From NCBI GenBank assembly GCA_002746535.1, contig NVWA01000017.1, forward strand, positions 1 to 64,000: DNA of 64,000 nt, given 5' to 3'. This stretch comes from Planctomycetota bacterium. GTDB taxonomy: Bacteria > Planctomycetota > GCA-2746535. The notes beneath the pieces were generated by a model. It did no database searches, had not been told where the DNA came from, and saw only the letters and a program-made list of their open reading frames with translations. Positions within the stretch are counted from its first letter, which is position 1, and each line of letters starts with the position of its first letter. Shown here in pieces: positions 16,821-24,478 of the stretch. The translations under genes were made by a program, and so were the position numbers.

Positions 16821-17681
16821 TTAATAGGCAGATAGTTGTTTTTTTAGTTCCATGATTTCTGAGTTCATTTTATGATATTTTTTATTGTTTTCTTCGGTTT
16901 TTTGGGGTTTTGATTTTAACCAGAGTTGCAAAGCTGTTGTGGTTTTTTTTAATTCGTCTTTGATTTTTTGATACTTTTTAATTTCATCAGGGCCTATTTG
17001 TGCCACACGAAATTCCTGCGCAGTCGATTGTAATTTGATAATATCTTTGCCTAGATTTAAAACTTTTTTCTCTAATGCTGTTATCGCTGTTGAATGAGTC
17101 GCTTTTTTAGTACTACTTTCTGATAATTTACTGACGATCTCAAGATATGCTTTTTGATCTATTGGTTTCAACTTCTTTATATACTTTTGAACATTTGAAT
17201 CTGTATATTGGCAAAAAGATGATAATTCCCCTATGAATGTTGAAGGCGTTTTTTCTTTACCAGCACTAGTTCTGCCCAAAATGGTTTCACCGTTTATATC
17301 AAGAACAATATAAGTTGGGTAACCTTTAACACCATATTTATTTTTAAGTGAATCATTTCTTTCAACATATTTTTCTGGAACTAGTTTTTTATCCTTTGGG
17401 AAATCTATATAAACCATCAATAGGTTTTCTTTAGAATATTTTTTCCAATCCTCTTTGCCAAATACATTGTCATCCATCAGCTTGCACCAGCCACACCAAT
17501 CGGAACCAGTAAAGTTTAGGATGATAGGTATTTTTTTTTCTTTAGCGATTTTTTTAGCGGCATCTAAATCCATCGTCCATTTCCCTGGCACAGCACCATC
17601 AGTATCTACTTCTCCGGCACGTATTCCATTTAAACCTATGAGTACCAAAATACTTAGTGCTATTAATAAGTTCTTTTTCAT
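16821..17681 (-). CDS. Secreted thioredoxin-fold protein with helical C-terminus
   Basis: A 286-residue protein with a signal peptide (LLIALSILVLIGLNGIRAG). Residues 35-150 form a thioredoxin fold with DWCGWC (Cys63, Cys66) preceded by NFTGS and followed by GVKGYPTYIVLD containing the cis-Pro. WCGWC proteins of the Thioredoxin_7 group act as periplasmic disulfide reductases or isomerases. Residues 155-286 are Lys-rich and heptad-like, probably a coiled coil, and have no recognised family. It is transcribed alone. A second thioredoxin-fold protein of the TlpA type is encoded at 21964. Confidence 0.85.
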   Translation of the reverse strand: MKKNLLIALSILVLIGLNGIRAGEVDTDGAVPGKWTMDLDAAKKIAKEKKIPIILNFTGSDWCGWCKLMDDNVFGKEDWKKYSKENLLMVYIDFPKDKKLVPEKYVERNDSLKNKYGVKGYPTYIVLDINGETILGRTSAGKEKTPSTFIGELSSFCQYTDSNVQKYIKKLKPIDQKAYLEIVSKLSESSTKKATHSTAITALEKKVLNLGKDIIKLQSTAQEFRVAQIGPDEIKKYQKIKDELKKTTTALQLWLKSKPQKTEENNKKYHKMNSEIMELKKQLSAY

Positions 17682-18163
17682 GTTCTTTCCTTATATTAAG
17701 ATGTTAATTTTTGTCTTAGCATTCTTTCACAAAATGAAACGGGGATTCTAAGATTTAATTTTAATTTAAATAGATTGAATCATAAATGTACATGAGTTTT
17801 TCTTATAATTTGGAATCGTTTTTATACATTAAGTAATAATACTCTACCGTATGTATATCTAAAATGTAAATTTTCTGATTTTCAGGAATCCCCTAGCTAA
17901 AATAACGATAATGAATTTGGAATAACAAGGATAGGTGAAGTATAGTCATTTAACCCACAACCTAACTTTTGTATAATGCCGTTTGGTCAAAATAAAGATC
18001 AAAGCCTATGCTTACATGTAGGAATAATATGTGGTGATTTGTTTGGGGTGGGGTGGAAGATTGGTAGGTGGGATACTGTTAATCGATAGCGGGACTAAGG
18101 CTAGCCCTGAGGATTTCTATCAATAGCTTGTAGAATCTTTCTAGTATATAACGTTGCAATTAT
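17682..18163. other. Intergenic stretch with divergent family 1 and D repeats
   Basis: About 480 bases without a gene. A diverged family 1 fragment (CTTTTGTATAATGCC near 17966) is followed by family D copy 3. No terminator with a clear T-run was found. Confidence 0.5.
17990..18160 (-). repeat. Family D hairpin repeat, copy 3 (divergent)
   Basis: Shares AAAATAAAGATC, GATTGGTAGGTGGGATACTG and AATCGATAGCGGGACTA with the copies at 2740 and 5258. The inner arms differ: GGGACTA is now followed by AGGCTAGCCC, which keeps four of five inner pairs. The attC-like end is eroded. Confidence 0.6.
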
Positions 18164-19027
18164 TTATTCTGACTTAAACATCTTATAGTATATGTCAAGC
18201 ACACGCTGCTTCCATAGGGTTATGGAGTGCTTTGCTCGAAGTGTTCCGCTTTCATCAACAAAAACATTTAGATTCTCGCGGAAGGAGTGGACGTATTGGG
18301 CCCAATGACCACCCTTAGAATCATTTAATAAAAAATAAAAACCAGGATCTCCATATTTTTTTCCCGAAGACATAAGAAAAAGTTCACCATTCGGTCCAAC
18401 TGTAGGCGACATGATGATTGTCGCATTTCCTCTTGGCAATGGGAAGATGACTTTGATGCACACTTTACCTGATGGAATTCTACAGGTGGTATATATGCCA
18501 GAATATAAAACGCGGCCATTTGATTTAAGTGTTCGATACCAGATCGTATATTTAATATTCCCTGTCTTAGGCTCAGAAAGTGTGATAACTTCACTATTGA
18601 TGCCAGCTGATACTTCTGACTGGTCCAGTGGTAAATTGAGTTGTTTAAGTCGGTTGCTGTAGAGGTAGTTAATTAGCCCACCAAATATTCGATAAAAAGG
18701 ATTCCACTTAATCGATAGGTCTAGGTCATAAAGTGAGGTGTTCTCATAGAAGCTGCTGATATTGGGGCTGAGGCGTTTATATTCTGGGTCCGAAAGTTCT
18801 AAATCATTTATGGATGATAGTATGCCACCGTCTTTTACATTTCTTTTAATTTCTAAATTTTCATCTAAGGCTAGCTTGCTGAAGAAATCGTCTGCAATTG
18901 AATCTGTATTGCCAAAAGGCCCCATAAGCCAATCTGTTTGATCGGGGTCAATTTTCTTTCCACGCCATATGCACCACTGCTGACTTATCCAGTCTTGAAA
19001 CCGTTGTGATGGATAGGCGAAGTTCAT
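18164..19027 (-). CDS. Unknown protein paired with CrtA-like enzyme
   Basis: A 287-residue soluble protein without signal peptide. Tryptophans are clustered at the start (WISQQWCIWRGKK, TDWLMGPFGN), and a beta-rich second half includes FPLPRGNATIIMSPTVGPNG, SSGKKYGDPGFYFLL and an aromatic-basic WKQRVLDIYYKMFK end. I do not recognise the family. Its ATG overlaps the stop of the upstream 19024 gene by four bases, so the two are translationally coupled and probably act together. By eye the G+C content is higher than that of neighbouring accessory genes. Confidence 0.6.
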   Translation of the reverse strand: MNFAYPSQRFQDWISQQWCIWRGKKIDPDQTDWLMGPFGNTDSIADDFFSKLALDENLEIKRNVKDGGILSSINDLELSDPEYKRLSPNISSFYENTSLYDLDLSIKWNPFYRIFGGLINYLYSNRLKQLNLPLDQSEVSAGINSEVITLSEPKTGNIKYTIWYRTLKSNGRVLYSGIYTTCRIPSGKVCIKVIFPLPRGNATIIMSPTVGPNGELFLMSSGKKYGDPGFYFLLNDSKGGHWAQYVHSFRENLNVFVDESGTLRAKHSITLWKQRVLDIYYKMFKSE

Positions 19028-19731
19028 GAGTTAAGGCTTGGAACATAATCAGATCGACCATCCCATTGCCCATGTTCTGAAAGCGCTTTGAATCTAAGTG
19101 TGGTGAATTGGCTATGAAAATCTTTACGCTGCCGTTCTTTCATTGCCATGTCGTGACGTTTAGGTTTAGAAATTGAGCTGTTACCCCAAACCATCTCAAG
19201 CATTTCGCGCTGGGTTTTCCACACTGAAAAGGTAGATACGGTACGCGGCAGTCTAATGGATGCAGTAGCCAAAGTAATGCCAGGATGATCACGAACGAGC
19301 TCTTCAACGGGTTTACCCCAGCGAATGAAGCGTGGTACCTGCAGAAGTTTTAATCTAGCAAGTGTTACAGCAACTACGGGTGCATCCAAATTCGCCTCAC
19401 CAACACAATCCGCGAGTCCGTCAAATTCATCAACATGTCCCCAACGGCGTTGAAACACAAGGCGTACATACCATCCTCCTGCTAATACGCGTCCAAGTTT
19501 TGTGTTTTCTAAATAGTCATCAATAGCATTTTGGTTTTCCCACTTTGCAAAAACGGCCAATTGATGAATCTTCATTCTCGAAGGCGATACAATTGAAGAA
19601 CCAAGTGTCATGCTTGTCATGCATTCTGCATGTATTAGACCATGAACATCAGATGCCTTAGGTGGTGATAAAAGTGCACTCATCGCTGTATGAACAGTAG
19701 TCTTTGCGAGGTGGTAAGTAAATACATTCAT
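19024..19731 (-). CDS. CrtA-like (spheroidene monooxygenase-like) protein
   Basis: A 235-residue protein. The segments VPRFIRWGKPVEELV, ITLATASIRLPRTVSTFSVW and KTQREMLEMVWG resemble the core of spheroidene monooxygenase CrtA relatives, a ferredoxin-like alpha/beta barrel family including heme-dependent carotenoid oxygenases and uncharacterised homologues. Recognition is from memory and the substrate is unknown; no carotenoid pathway genes are nearby. It overlaps the next gene by four bases (ATGA), indicating a two-gene operon. An attC-like half site lies 28 bases upstream of its ATG. Confidence 0.5.
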   Translation of the reverse strand: MNVFTYHLAKTTVHTAMSALLSPPKASDVHGLIHAECMTSMTLGSSIVSPSRMKIHQLAVFAKWENQNAIDDYLENTKLGRVLAGGWYVRLVFQRRWGHVDEFDGLADCVGEANLDAPVVAVTLARLKLLQVPRFIRWGKPVEELVRDHPGITLATASIRLPRTVSTFSVWKTQREMLEMVWGNSSISKPKRHDMAMKERQRKDFHSQFTTLRFKALSEHGQWDGRSDYVPSLNS

Positions 19732-20132
19732 AAGTACACTGATATCTCAATTTTCTTTTGGTGACTTAAAAGGTTCCATCTGCATCGCCAAGTTATACCC
19801 ATTGGATTAAACCTGATACTTTTGGAGTGAACACAAACTTGGTAATCATATTTGTTTAAATTTTTAATGTTTATTGTAATTTTTATGCATCTGATTCAAC
19901 TCTCTTGTTAAATGAGTTGTTTTGAAAGTTATTACTTTCGATCATTTTAAGGTCTTGGAAATTAAGAGATTATTAACCCGATTTTCCAAGGGCAATTCAT
20001 GGACTTCGCCTACATACTTTTTATTTTGCCAACTCAAGCTAGTCTAATTTTCTTGCCAGTGCTTGCAGGTCCGTGATCCCGTGTTTGTCTGCGTAACTAT
20101 CAACCGTTCATTATCGCTTACATAGAATACCG
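19732..20132. other. Intergenic stretch with an attC-like half site
   Basis: About 400 bases separating serA from the CrtA-like pair. The only structure noticed is the attC-like half at 19759-19798. No gene is supported. Confidence 0.5.
19759..19798 (-). repeat. attC-like 5' half site
   Basis: On the minus strand GTATAAC (19798-19792) is followed by TTGGCGATGCAGATGGAACC and TTTTAAGTCACC, matching the 5' half of the sites at 5447 and 21465. The 3' half is missing, and the next gene begins within 30 bases. Confidence 0.5.
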
Positions 20133-21302
20133 TCAAAGCACTCGAACATTAATCACATTATCCACTTGGCGTAATTTGTCTATTAACGCTACTGATGGCT
20201 CTTGCTCCAAGTCGAGAATATTATATGCTACATTCTCGCGACTATTATTTAACATAACAATGACGTTGATTTTCTCGGTGGCCAAAATGGAGAGTACATT
20301 ACCCAAAACGCCTGAGACGTTTTCGTTGCAAAAAGTAATACGATAGCCAGTTGTTCGCTGCATCTTGGCCGTTGGGAAATTGACCGAATTGCTAATCTCG
20401 CCATTTTCTAAAAAAGCTACCAGTTGTTCCCCAGCCATGACCGCGCAGTTTTCCTCGGCCTCGCGCGTACTCGCACCAATATGAGGCATCAATATGACAT
20501 CCTTTCGACCCAACAAATTAGTCGTTGGAAAATCGGTTACGTAACGGCTTAATAGACCTGAATTCAGAGCTACGATCACGGCATCTGTATTAACAATTTC
20601 TTCGCGTGCAAAATTCAACAAGCATAGCCCTTGCTTGGCGCTTGCCAGACTTTCCTTATTGATTAGATGGTGAGTGGCAACAATTGCTGGTACATGCAAA
20701 GACACAAAATCGGATTGGGACAACAAGGAAGAAAGATTTTCCATTTTTTCGACTTTGCTTGATAAACGCCAAGCAGCTTCGACTGATAGCGCTGGGTCAT
20801 ACCCCACAACTTTCATACCAAGTGCCAATGCCATGTTAGCGACCATCGAACCAATTGCACCTAAACCCATAACACCCAATGTTTTACCGGCAATTTCGCA
20901 GCCTTTAAAGCGTTTTTTCTCTGCTTCTATATATTTGGAAAGGTCGCTAGCAGGCATATCAGAAGCGATATTTTGTGCAAATTCAATACCTTCCCGAATC
21001 CCACGGCTACTAAGTAGCAAAGCAGATAACACCAGCTCTTTCACGGCATTTGCATTTGCCCCAGGAGTATTAAAGACCACAATACCTTTTTTGGAACACT
21101 CCTCTACCGGCACGTTATTGGTACCGGCACCCGCACGCGCAATTGCCAAGGTGCTTTCAGGGATGACTTCATCATACAGATTTTGGCTGCGCAACATAAT
21201 TGCATCAGGGCGAATTATTTCACTCGCTACTTCATAGTGATCACGGGAAAATTTCTCTAGTCCAATCGTCGCGATCGTATTATAAGTTTTAATCTTTTTC
21301 AT
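20133..21302 (-). CDS. serA: D-3-phosphoglycerate dehydrogenase-like protein with ACT domain
   Basis: A 389-residue member of the D-2-hydroxyacid dehydrogenase family. The NAD-binding motif is GLGAIGSMVANMALALGM (about 146-163) with the acidic VGYDP, and the active site has Arg in NFAREEIVN and His in LMPHIGASTREAEE. Residues 318-389 form a C-terminal ACT domain (GVLGNVLSILATEKINV) that usually gives serine feedback control. The expected reaction is oxidation of 3-phosphoglycerate, the first step of serine synthesis. It lies between an intact attC-like site upstream and a half site downstream, an unexpected place for a housekeeping gene. By eye it is also richer in G+C than the cassettes around it. 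Confidence 0.85.
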   Translation of the reverse strand: MKKIKTYNTIATIGLEKFSRDHYEVASEIIRPDAIMLRSQNLYDEVIPESTLAIARAGAGTNNVPVEECSKKGIVVFNTPGANANAVKELVLSALLLSSRGIREGIEFAQNIASDMPASDLSKYIEAEKKRFKGCEIAGKTLGVMGLGAIGSMVANMALALGMKVVGYDPALSVEAAWRLSSKVEKMENLSSLLSQSDFVSLHVPAIVATHHLINKESLASAKQGLCLLNFAREEIVNTDAVIVALNSGLLSRYVTDFPTTNLLGRKDVILMPHIGASTREAEENCAVMAGEQLVAFLENGEISNSVNFPTAKMQRTTGYRITFCNENVSGVLGNVLSILATEKINVIVMLNNSRENVAYNILDLEQEPSVALIDKLRQVDNVINVRVL

Positions 21303-21361
21303 AATGTCCTTTTTCTTTTATGTTACAGACTGTCTAGCAGTCCCTATTTATTTGAGCCTGG

Positions 21362-21465
21362 GGAACTTTACGAGGACTGTCCTGCGTAGAGTAGGCTCAT
21401 GATTCATTATATTTTGTTGCGTAAAGGAAGACTTAAAAGTGTCCGAGTTTATCGTTATGTTAGTA
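21362..21465 (-). repeat. attC-like site with intact 5' half
   Basis: On the minus strand TACTAAC (21465-21459) is followed by CGGACACTTTTAAGTC, then ACGCAACAAAATATAATG, and ends with CAGTCCTCGTAAAGTTCC. It is highly similar to 7542-7669 but lacks a clear distal core. TACTAAC is the exact complement of the cassette start ATTAGTA at 21923-21917. Confidence 0.7.
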
Positions 21466-21467
21466 TA

Positions 21468-21908
21468 TCAGAGGCCCATACGCCAAGAATCACCTTCTGG
21501 ATTCATGCATGTACAGTCAGATTGAATATAGATTTTATTTGAAAAAAAGAGCTCCTCAATAATTATTGCTGGGTGATATATAACGGTCACATAGGTGTCG
21601 GATTTTAAGTTTAAATTTAAAAATAAAACATTTTCGTTTCGACGATTGTTTGAAAAATAAATATATGTTAAGAAATAGCATGTAATTAACAACACGCATG
21701 CGAGTGAATATTTATACTTATTCTTGAAAATGATATATGAGAAAGCGATAAGAAATACACTTATTAATATTATTACTAAAAATGAGATGACTGTTACATA
21801 AATAGGCCAGTTCACATTAAAGACAAATAAGCCTGTAAGAGCATTTGTTAAACTGCAAAATAATAACATAATTGCAAAAAGATTAAGGATAAGTGAGCGA
21901 TAATTCAT
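21468..21908 (-). CDS. Small polytopic membrane protein in an attC-bounded cassette
   Basis: The ATG at 21908 lies 9 bases after the cassette core ATTAGTA; an upstream in-frame GTG at 21941 falls inside the recombination-site sequence and is less likely. The 146-residue product has three hydrophobic segments in its first 80 residues (LFAIMLLFCSL, VTVISFLVIILISVFL, LACVLLITCYFLTYIYF). A short extracytoplasmic end contains SDCTCMNPEGDSW, a close pair of Cys. No family is recognised. The stop is two bases from the terminal core TACTAAC, so the gene fills the cassette. Confidence 0.65.
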   Translation of the reverse strand: MNYRSLILNLFAIMLLFCSLTNALTGLFVFNVNWPIYVTVISFLVIILISVFLIAFSYIIFKNKYKYSLACVLLITCYFLTYIYFSNNRRNENVLFLNLNLKSDTYVTVIYHPAIIIEELFFSNKIYIQSDCTCMNPEGDSWRMGL

Positions 21909-21916
21909 TTTTTTAA

Positions 21917-21955
21917 TACTAATGACTGAATTCAGCGGCACTTTACGAAAACTTA
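21917..21955 (-). repeat. attC-like 3' half site
   Basis: On the minus strand CGTAAAGTGCCGCTGAATTC and AGTC lead to the core ATTAGTA (21923-21917). The 5' half is absent: the preceding thioredoxin gene ends only 9 bases upstream, so a deletion or gene fusion event is inferred. Confidence 0.6.
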
Positions 21956-21963
21956 GTGAATGG

Positions 21964-22509
21964 TTAATTAGACACTTTTTCCTTTAACAATAACTTAATT
22001 GCTTCTTCAACTTTTGAGTTTTTACAATCCTTAATTCTCAATTTACCATTCCTATCAATAATGAAATAGTCGGGATACCCATTTACTTTGTAATTTTTAA
22101 TTGTTTTTTTATCTATATCCTTAACTACTGGATATTGAATTTTATATTTTTTTACTGTTTCAGCCATTTTTTCTGCGCCCTGAGTATGGCATACCCCTAT
22201 AAATACTAATCCATCTTTTTTGTATTTATTATACAATTTGTTATTATGAGGAATGCTGGTTATACAAGGTGGGCACCATGTTGCCCAAAAATCTAAAACA
22301 ACAACTTTTCCTTTTAAGTCATTCAAGTCCAATTTTTTAGTATTGATCCACCCAGTTCCATCTATAGCAGGTGGTTTATCTGACATTTTACTCAATTCTT
22401 TTCGATGCTCTTCATTGCCTTCAAGCCATTCACTTGGTATTTTTGCATCCGATGCAAATACGACACAGAACATTATTAATACAATTAAACTCACAACAGA
22501 AATTTTCAT
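21964..22509 (-). CDS. TlpA/ResA-like periplasmic thioredoxin
   Basis: A 181-residue exported protein with a signal peptide (VSLIVLIMFCVVFASDA). The AhpC/TSA-like fold shows LKGKVVVLDFWATWCPPC with the redox pair Cys79/Cys82, then YKIQYPVVKDIDKKT and NGYPDYFIIDRNG with the cis-Pro. TlpA-like proteins reduce disulfides in envelope proteins, often for cytochrome c maturation. It is shorter than many homologues but complete. It is preceded by a family C repeat and followed immediately by an attC-like half site, so it may be a captured cassette. Confidence 0.85.
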   Translation of the reverse strand: MKISVVSLIVLIMFCVVFASDAKIPSEWLEGNEEHRKELSKMSDKPPAIDGTGWINTKKLDLNDLKGKVVVLDFWATWCPPCITSIPHNNKLYNKYKKDGLVFIGVCHTQGAEKMAETVKKYKIQYPVVKDIDKKTIKNYKVNGYPDYFIIDRNGKLRIKDCKNSKVEEAIKLLLKEKVSN

Positions 22510-23032
22510 ATTCTCTACCTCTAAAATATTATTTAAATCTTAACAGACTCCGTCCACGTCAATAACAACTTCATTCAATCAGTTTTTAATAAAATAATAT
22601 TCTACTAATTTAGCAATATCATGGAAGAGTAATATCGTTATTTAGAACCTAGTAGATGATGAAATGCAGTAGTTTCCAGAAAAGAAGAATTAGTGATAAG
22701 TACTTAATGGAATTGGGTCTTTAAACGTGTGGTTATTATTGGTGTATCCCAGATCCAATAAAAGCTGTTTCTAACTTTATATGTTTTTTGATTGCTCTTT
22801 GTTTGAATAGGTTCATATTGAATGTTATCTAGGGCTTCTGTTTGATTCTGGATATTCTGCTAATATTCTTGTATAATGTTTAAATTTGAGCTTGCCACGT
22901 GATCAATCGTATTCTTATTATTCTCATTCTCAGTTTGTCATTGCAAGGACTGAAATCTTCTGACGTTAAGATGGTTCCTAGTAGTGGATTTAAAGAACCT
23001 CTTATTGTATCTTTTATTGATAAAGGTGAACT
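22510..23032. other. Divergent intergenic region with family C repeat
   Basis: About 520 bases. Family C copy 2 occupies 22541-22710. TTGTATAATG at 22870-22878 is a possible -10 for the plus-strand gene at 23033, though no convincing -35 was found. Confidence 0.5.
22541..22710. repeat. Family C repeat, copy 2
   Basis: Near-duplicate of 9324-9495 in the same orientation, beginning TAACAGACTCCGTCCA and ending GTACTTAATGG. Differences are scattered substitutions and a few indels, so the copies are related but not recent. Confidence 0.8.
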
Positions 23033-23647
23033 ATGAAGCATTCTATTGATCAGTCTATTAGCGCTTTGGATGACAGATTTGTTATATGGTGTTTTGATGA
23101 TGTTGAAGATGCTTATGTCCCTGATGAATTAAGTGATTCAGCTGATGATATGTTTGATGTCTTGGAAGTATTAACTGCTGAAGATATTAAAAATGATCTG
23201 AAGTTTACTGTTGACGCCGATTACCCTGAGTATAATATTTTTCCTGATAGTTTAGGAAACACGGAATGTGTTATTCCAATTTCTCCAAAATTAAAAGAAT
23301 TTCTTGAGCGTAAGAATATACCCAATCTTTTATTTATCCCTGTAGAGCTATTGAATCATAATGAAAGAGTCATAAAAAATTATTTCTTGTTACATTCAAT
23401 TGAAGAGATTGATGTTATAGATAAAGAAAAAACGACTATCCTAAGGGTTGATAGTTTGAATGAGGATATGTATGACAAAGTTCAAGATTTAGTTCTCTTG
23501 AATCATAGAGTATCATCTGATATTCAAATCTTTAGAGTAAAAGGCTTATATGATGTTACTTGTGTTACAAGAGAATTAGCTAATGAGATCAAGGAATGTG
23601 GGTTTTCAGGTATCTATTGGAAGGATATTTCTACTTATCGTTATTGA
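23033..23647 (+). CDS. Imm11/DUF1629-like protein
   Basis: A 204-residue acidic soluble protein with AAAGGTG upstream of its ATG. The layout (acidic N-terminus, central FLERKNIPNLLFIPVELL and YFLLHSIEEIDVID, C-terminal IFRVKGLYDVTCVTRELANE then ECGFSGIYW) follows the pattern I associate with immunity protein 43/Imm11 (DUF1629). These proteins neutralise polymorphic toxins, but no toxin gene is next to it. Integron cassettes often carry lone immunity or antitoxin genes. The family match is from memory and moderate. Confidence 0.45.
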   Translation: MKHSIDQSISALDDRFVIWCFDDVEDAYVPDELSDSADDMFDVLEVLTAEDIKNDLKFTVDADYPEYNIFPDSLGNTECVIPISPKLKEFLERKNIPNLLFIPVELLNHNERVIKNYFLLHSIEEIDVIDKEKTTILRVDSLNEDMYDKVQDLVLLNHRVSSDIQIFRVKGLYDVTCVTRELANEIKECGFSGIYWKDISTYRY

Positions 23648-23777
23648 TGAATATAAATAGCAATACGCTTTTGAATTTTATCGTTGTATAGTTGTAGTAT
23701 CTGTTTTTAAGATCATCAAAATTCTACAAATGTCATCCGGCGAATTGACACCAAATAATATTTCCCCTGACCCCACC

Positions 23778-23848
23778 AGCAAACCTTGGTATAATGCTCC
23801 TAATCCTTTGAGAGAGTAGTCTTGAATAAAAAATTATTAAATCCTGGT
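23778..23848 (+). repeat. Family 1 dispersed repeat, copy 4
   Basis: GCAAACCTTGGTATAATGCTC, CTAATCCTTTGAGAGAGTAG and AAAAATTATTAAATCCTGG, preceded by TTTCCCCTGACCCC. It lies between two plus-strand orphan genes. Confidence 0.75.
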
Positions 23849-23885
23849 TTCTTCTAACAATGTTTAAGCTATAATATCAAGTTTA

Positions 23886-23947
23886 TCAGGACTCCACTAT
23901 ATGCAGAGTAGTCCTCATAAAGTGTTGCTGAACTAAAATAGTAAGTA
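23886..23947 (+). repeat. attC-like 3' half site in plus orientation
   Basis: GGACTCCACTATATGCAGAG, TAGTCCTCATAAAGTG and TTGCTGAACTAAAATAGTAAG match the minus-strand sites at 7542 and 21362 but point the other way. A matching 5' half-like TAACATAACTGAAGATTAC lies after the following gene (24347 onwards). Confidence 0.5.
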
Positions 23948-23956
23948 GAGAAATAT

Positions 23957-24340
23957 ATGAGTAAAATTAGTTTGCCATTTCATATTAAAGAAGTGTTTAA
24001 TGGCATGGCCGAAACAGGTGGGTTATTTTGTCTAAATGATGATAAGTTTTCCGTTGAATTTCAAACGAAAGACAGTCTTGTTGGTTTAATTAAATCTAAG
24101 ATTAACACAATTTTGATTTCACTTGGTGATATTGCAGAAGTACATTTTAAAAATGGATTTTTTCGCAAAACATTAACAATTCGTTTCTCGAATTTGAAAG
24201 TTGCCGACCAACTTCCAAATCAAAGTTCAGGTGAATTAAAAGTTTCAATTGAAAGAAGAAATGCCGATATCGCATTAGAATTTGTGTCAGTATTGGAACT
24301 TAAAGCGTCTGAATTTGTGCTTAAATATCCAGATAAGTAA
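23957..24340 (+). CDS. Orphan soluble protein between attC-like half sites
   Basis: A 127-residue protein without signal or membrane segments. Beta-strand-like stretches alternate (GLFCLNDDKFSVEFQTK, TILISLGDIAEVHFKNG, KTLTIRFSNLKVADQ, GELKVSIERRNADIAL), ending in an amphipathic helix. The pattern is reminiscent of PH-like or small beta-sandwich folds but no family is recognised. It starts 10 bases after an attC-like 3' half on the plus strand, making it a cassette in the orientation opposite to the others. Confidence 0.6.
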   Translation: MSKISLPFHIKEVFNGMAETGGLFCLNDDKFSVEFQTKDSLVGLIKSKINTILISLGDIAEVHFKNGFFRKTLTIRFSNLKVADQLPNQSSGELKVSIERRNADIALEFVSVLELKASEFVLKYPDK

Positions 24341-24478
24341 TTTTTAACATAACTGAAGATTACTTATTTAAAATCTCAGAATATAAACTTTTCAAAACTC
24401 AGACGCTGGGGTGATGGTTGTGGTTAAAAAATTATCAAATACTATAAGAACCAATTTTGACAAAGGAAGCTTGTGTAC

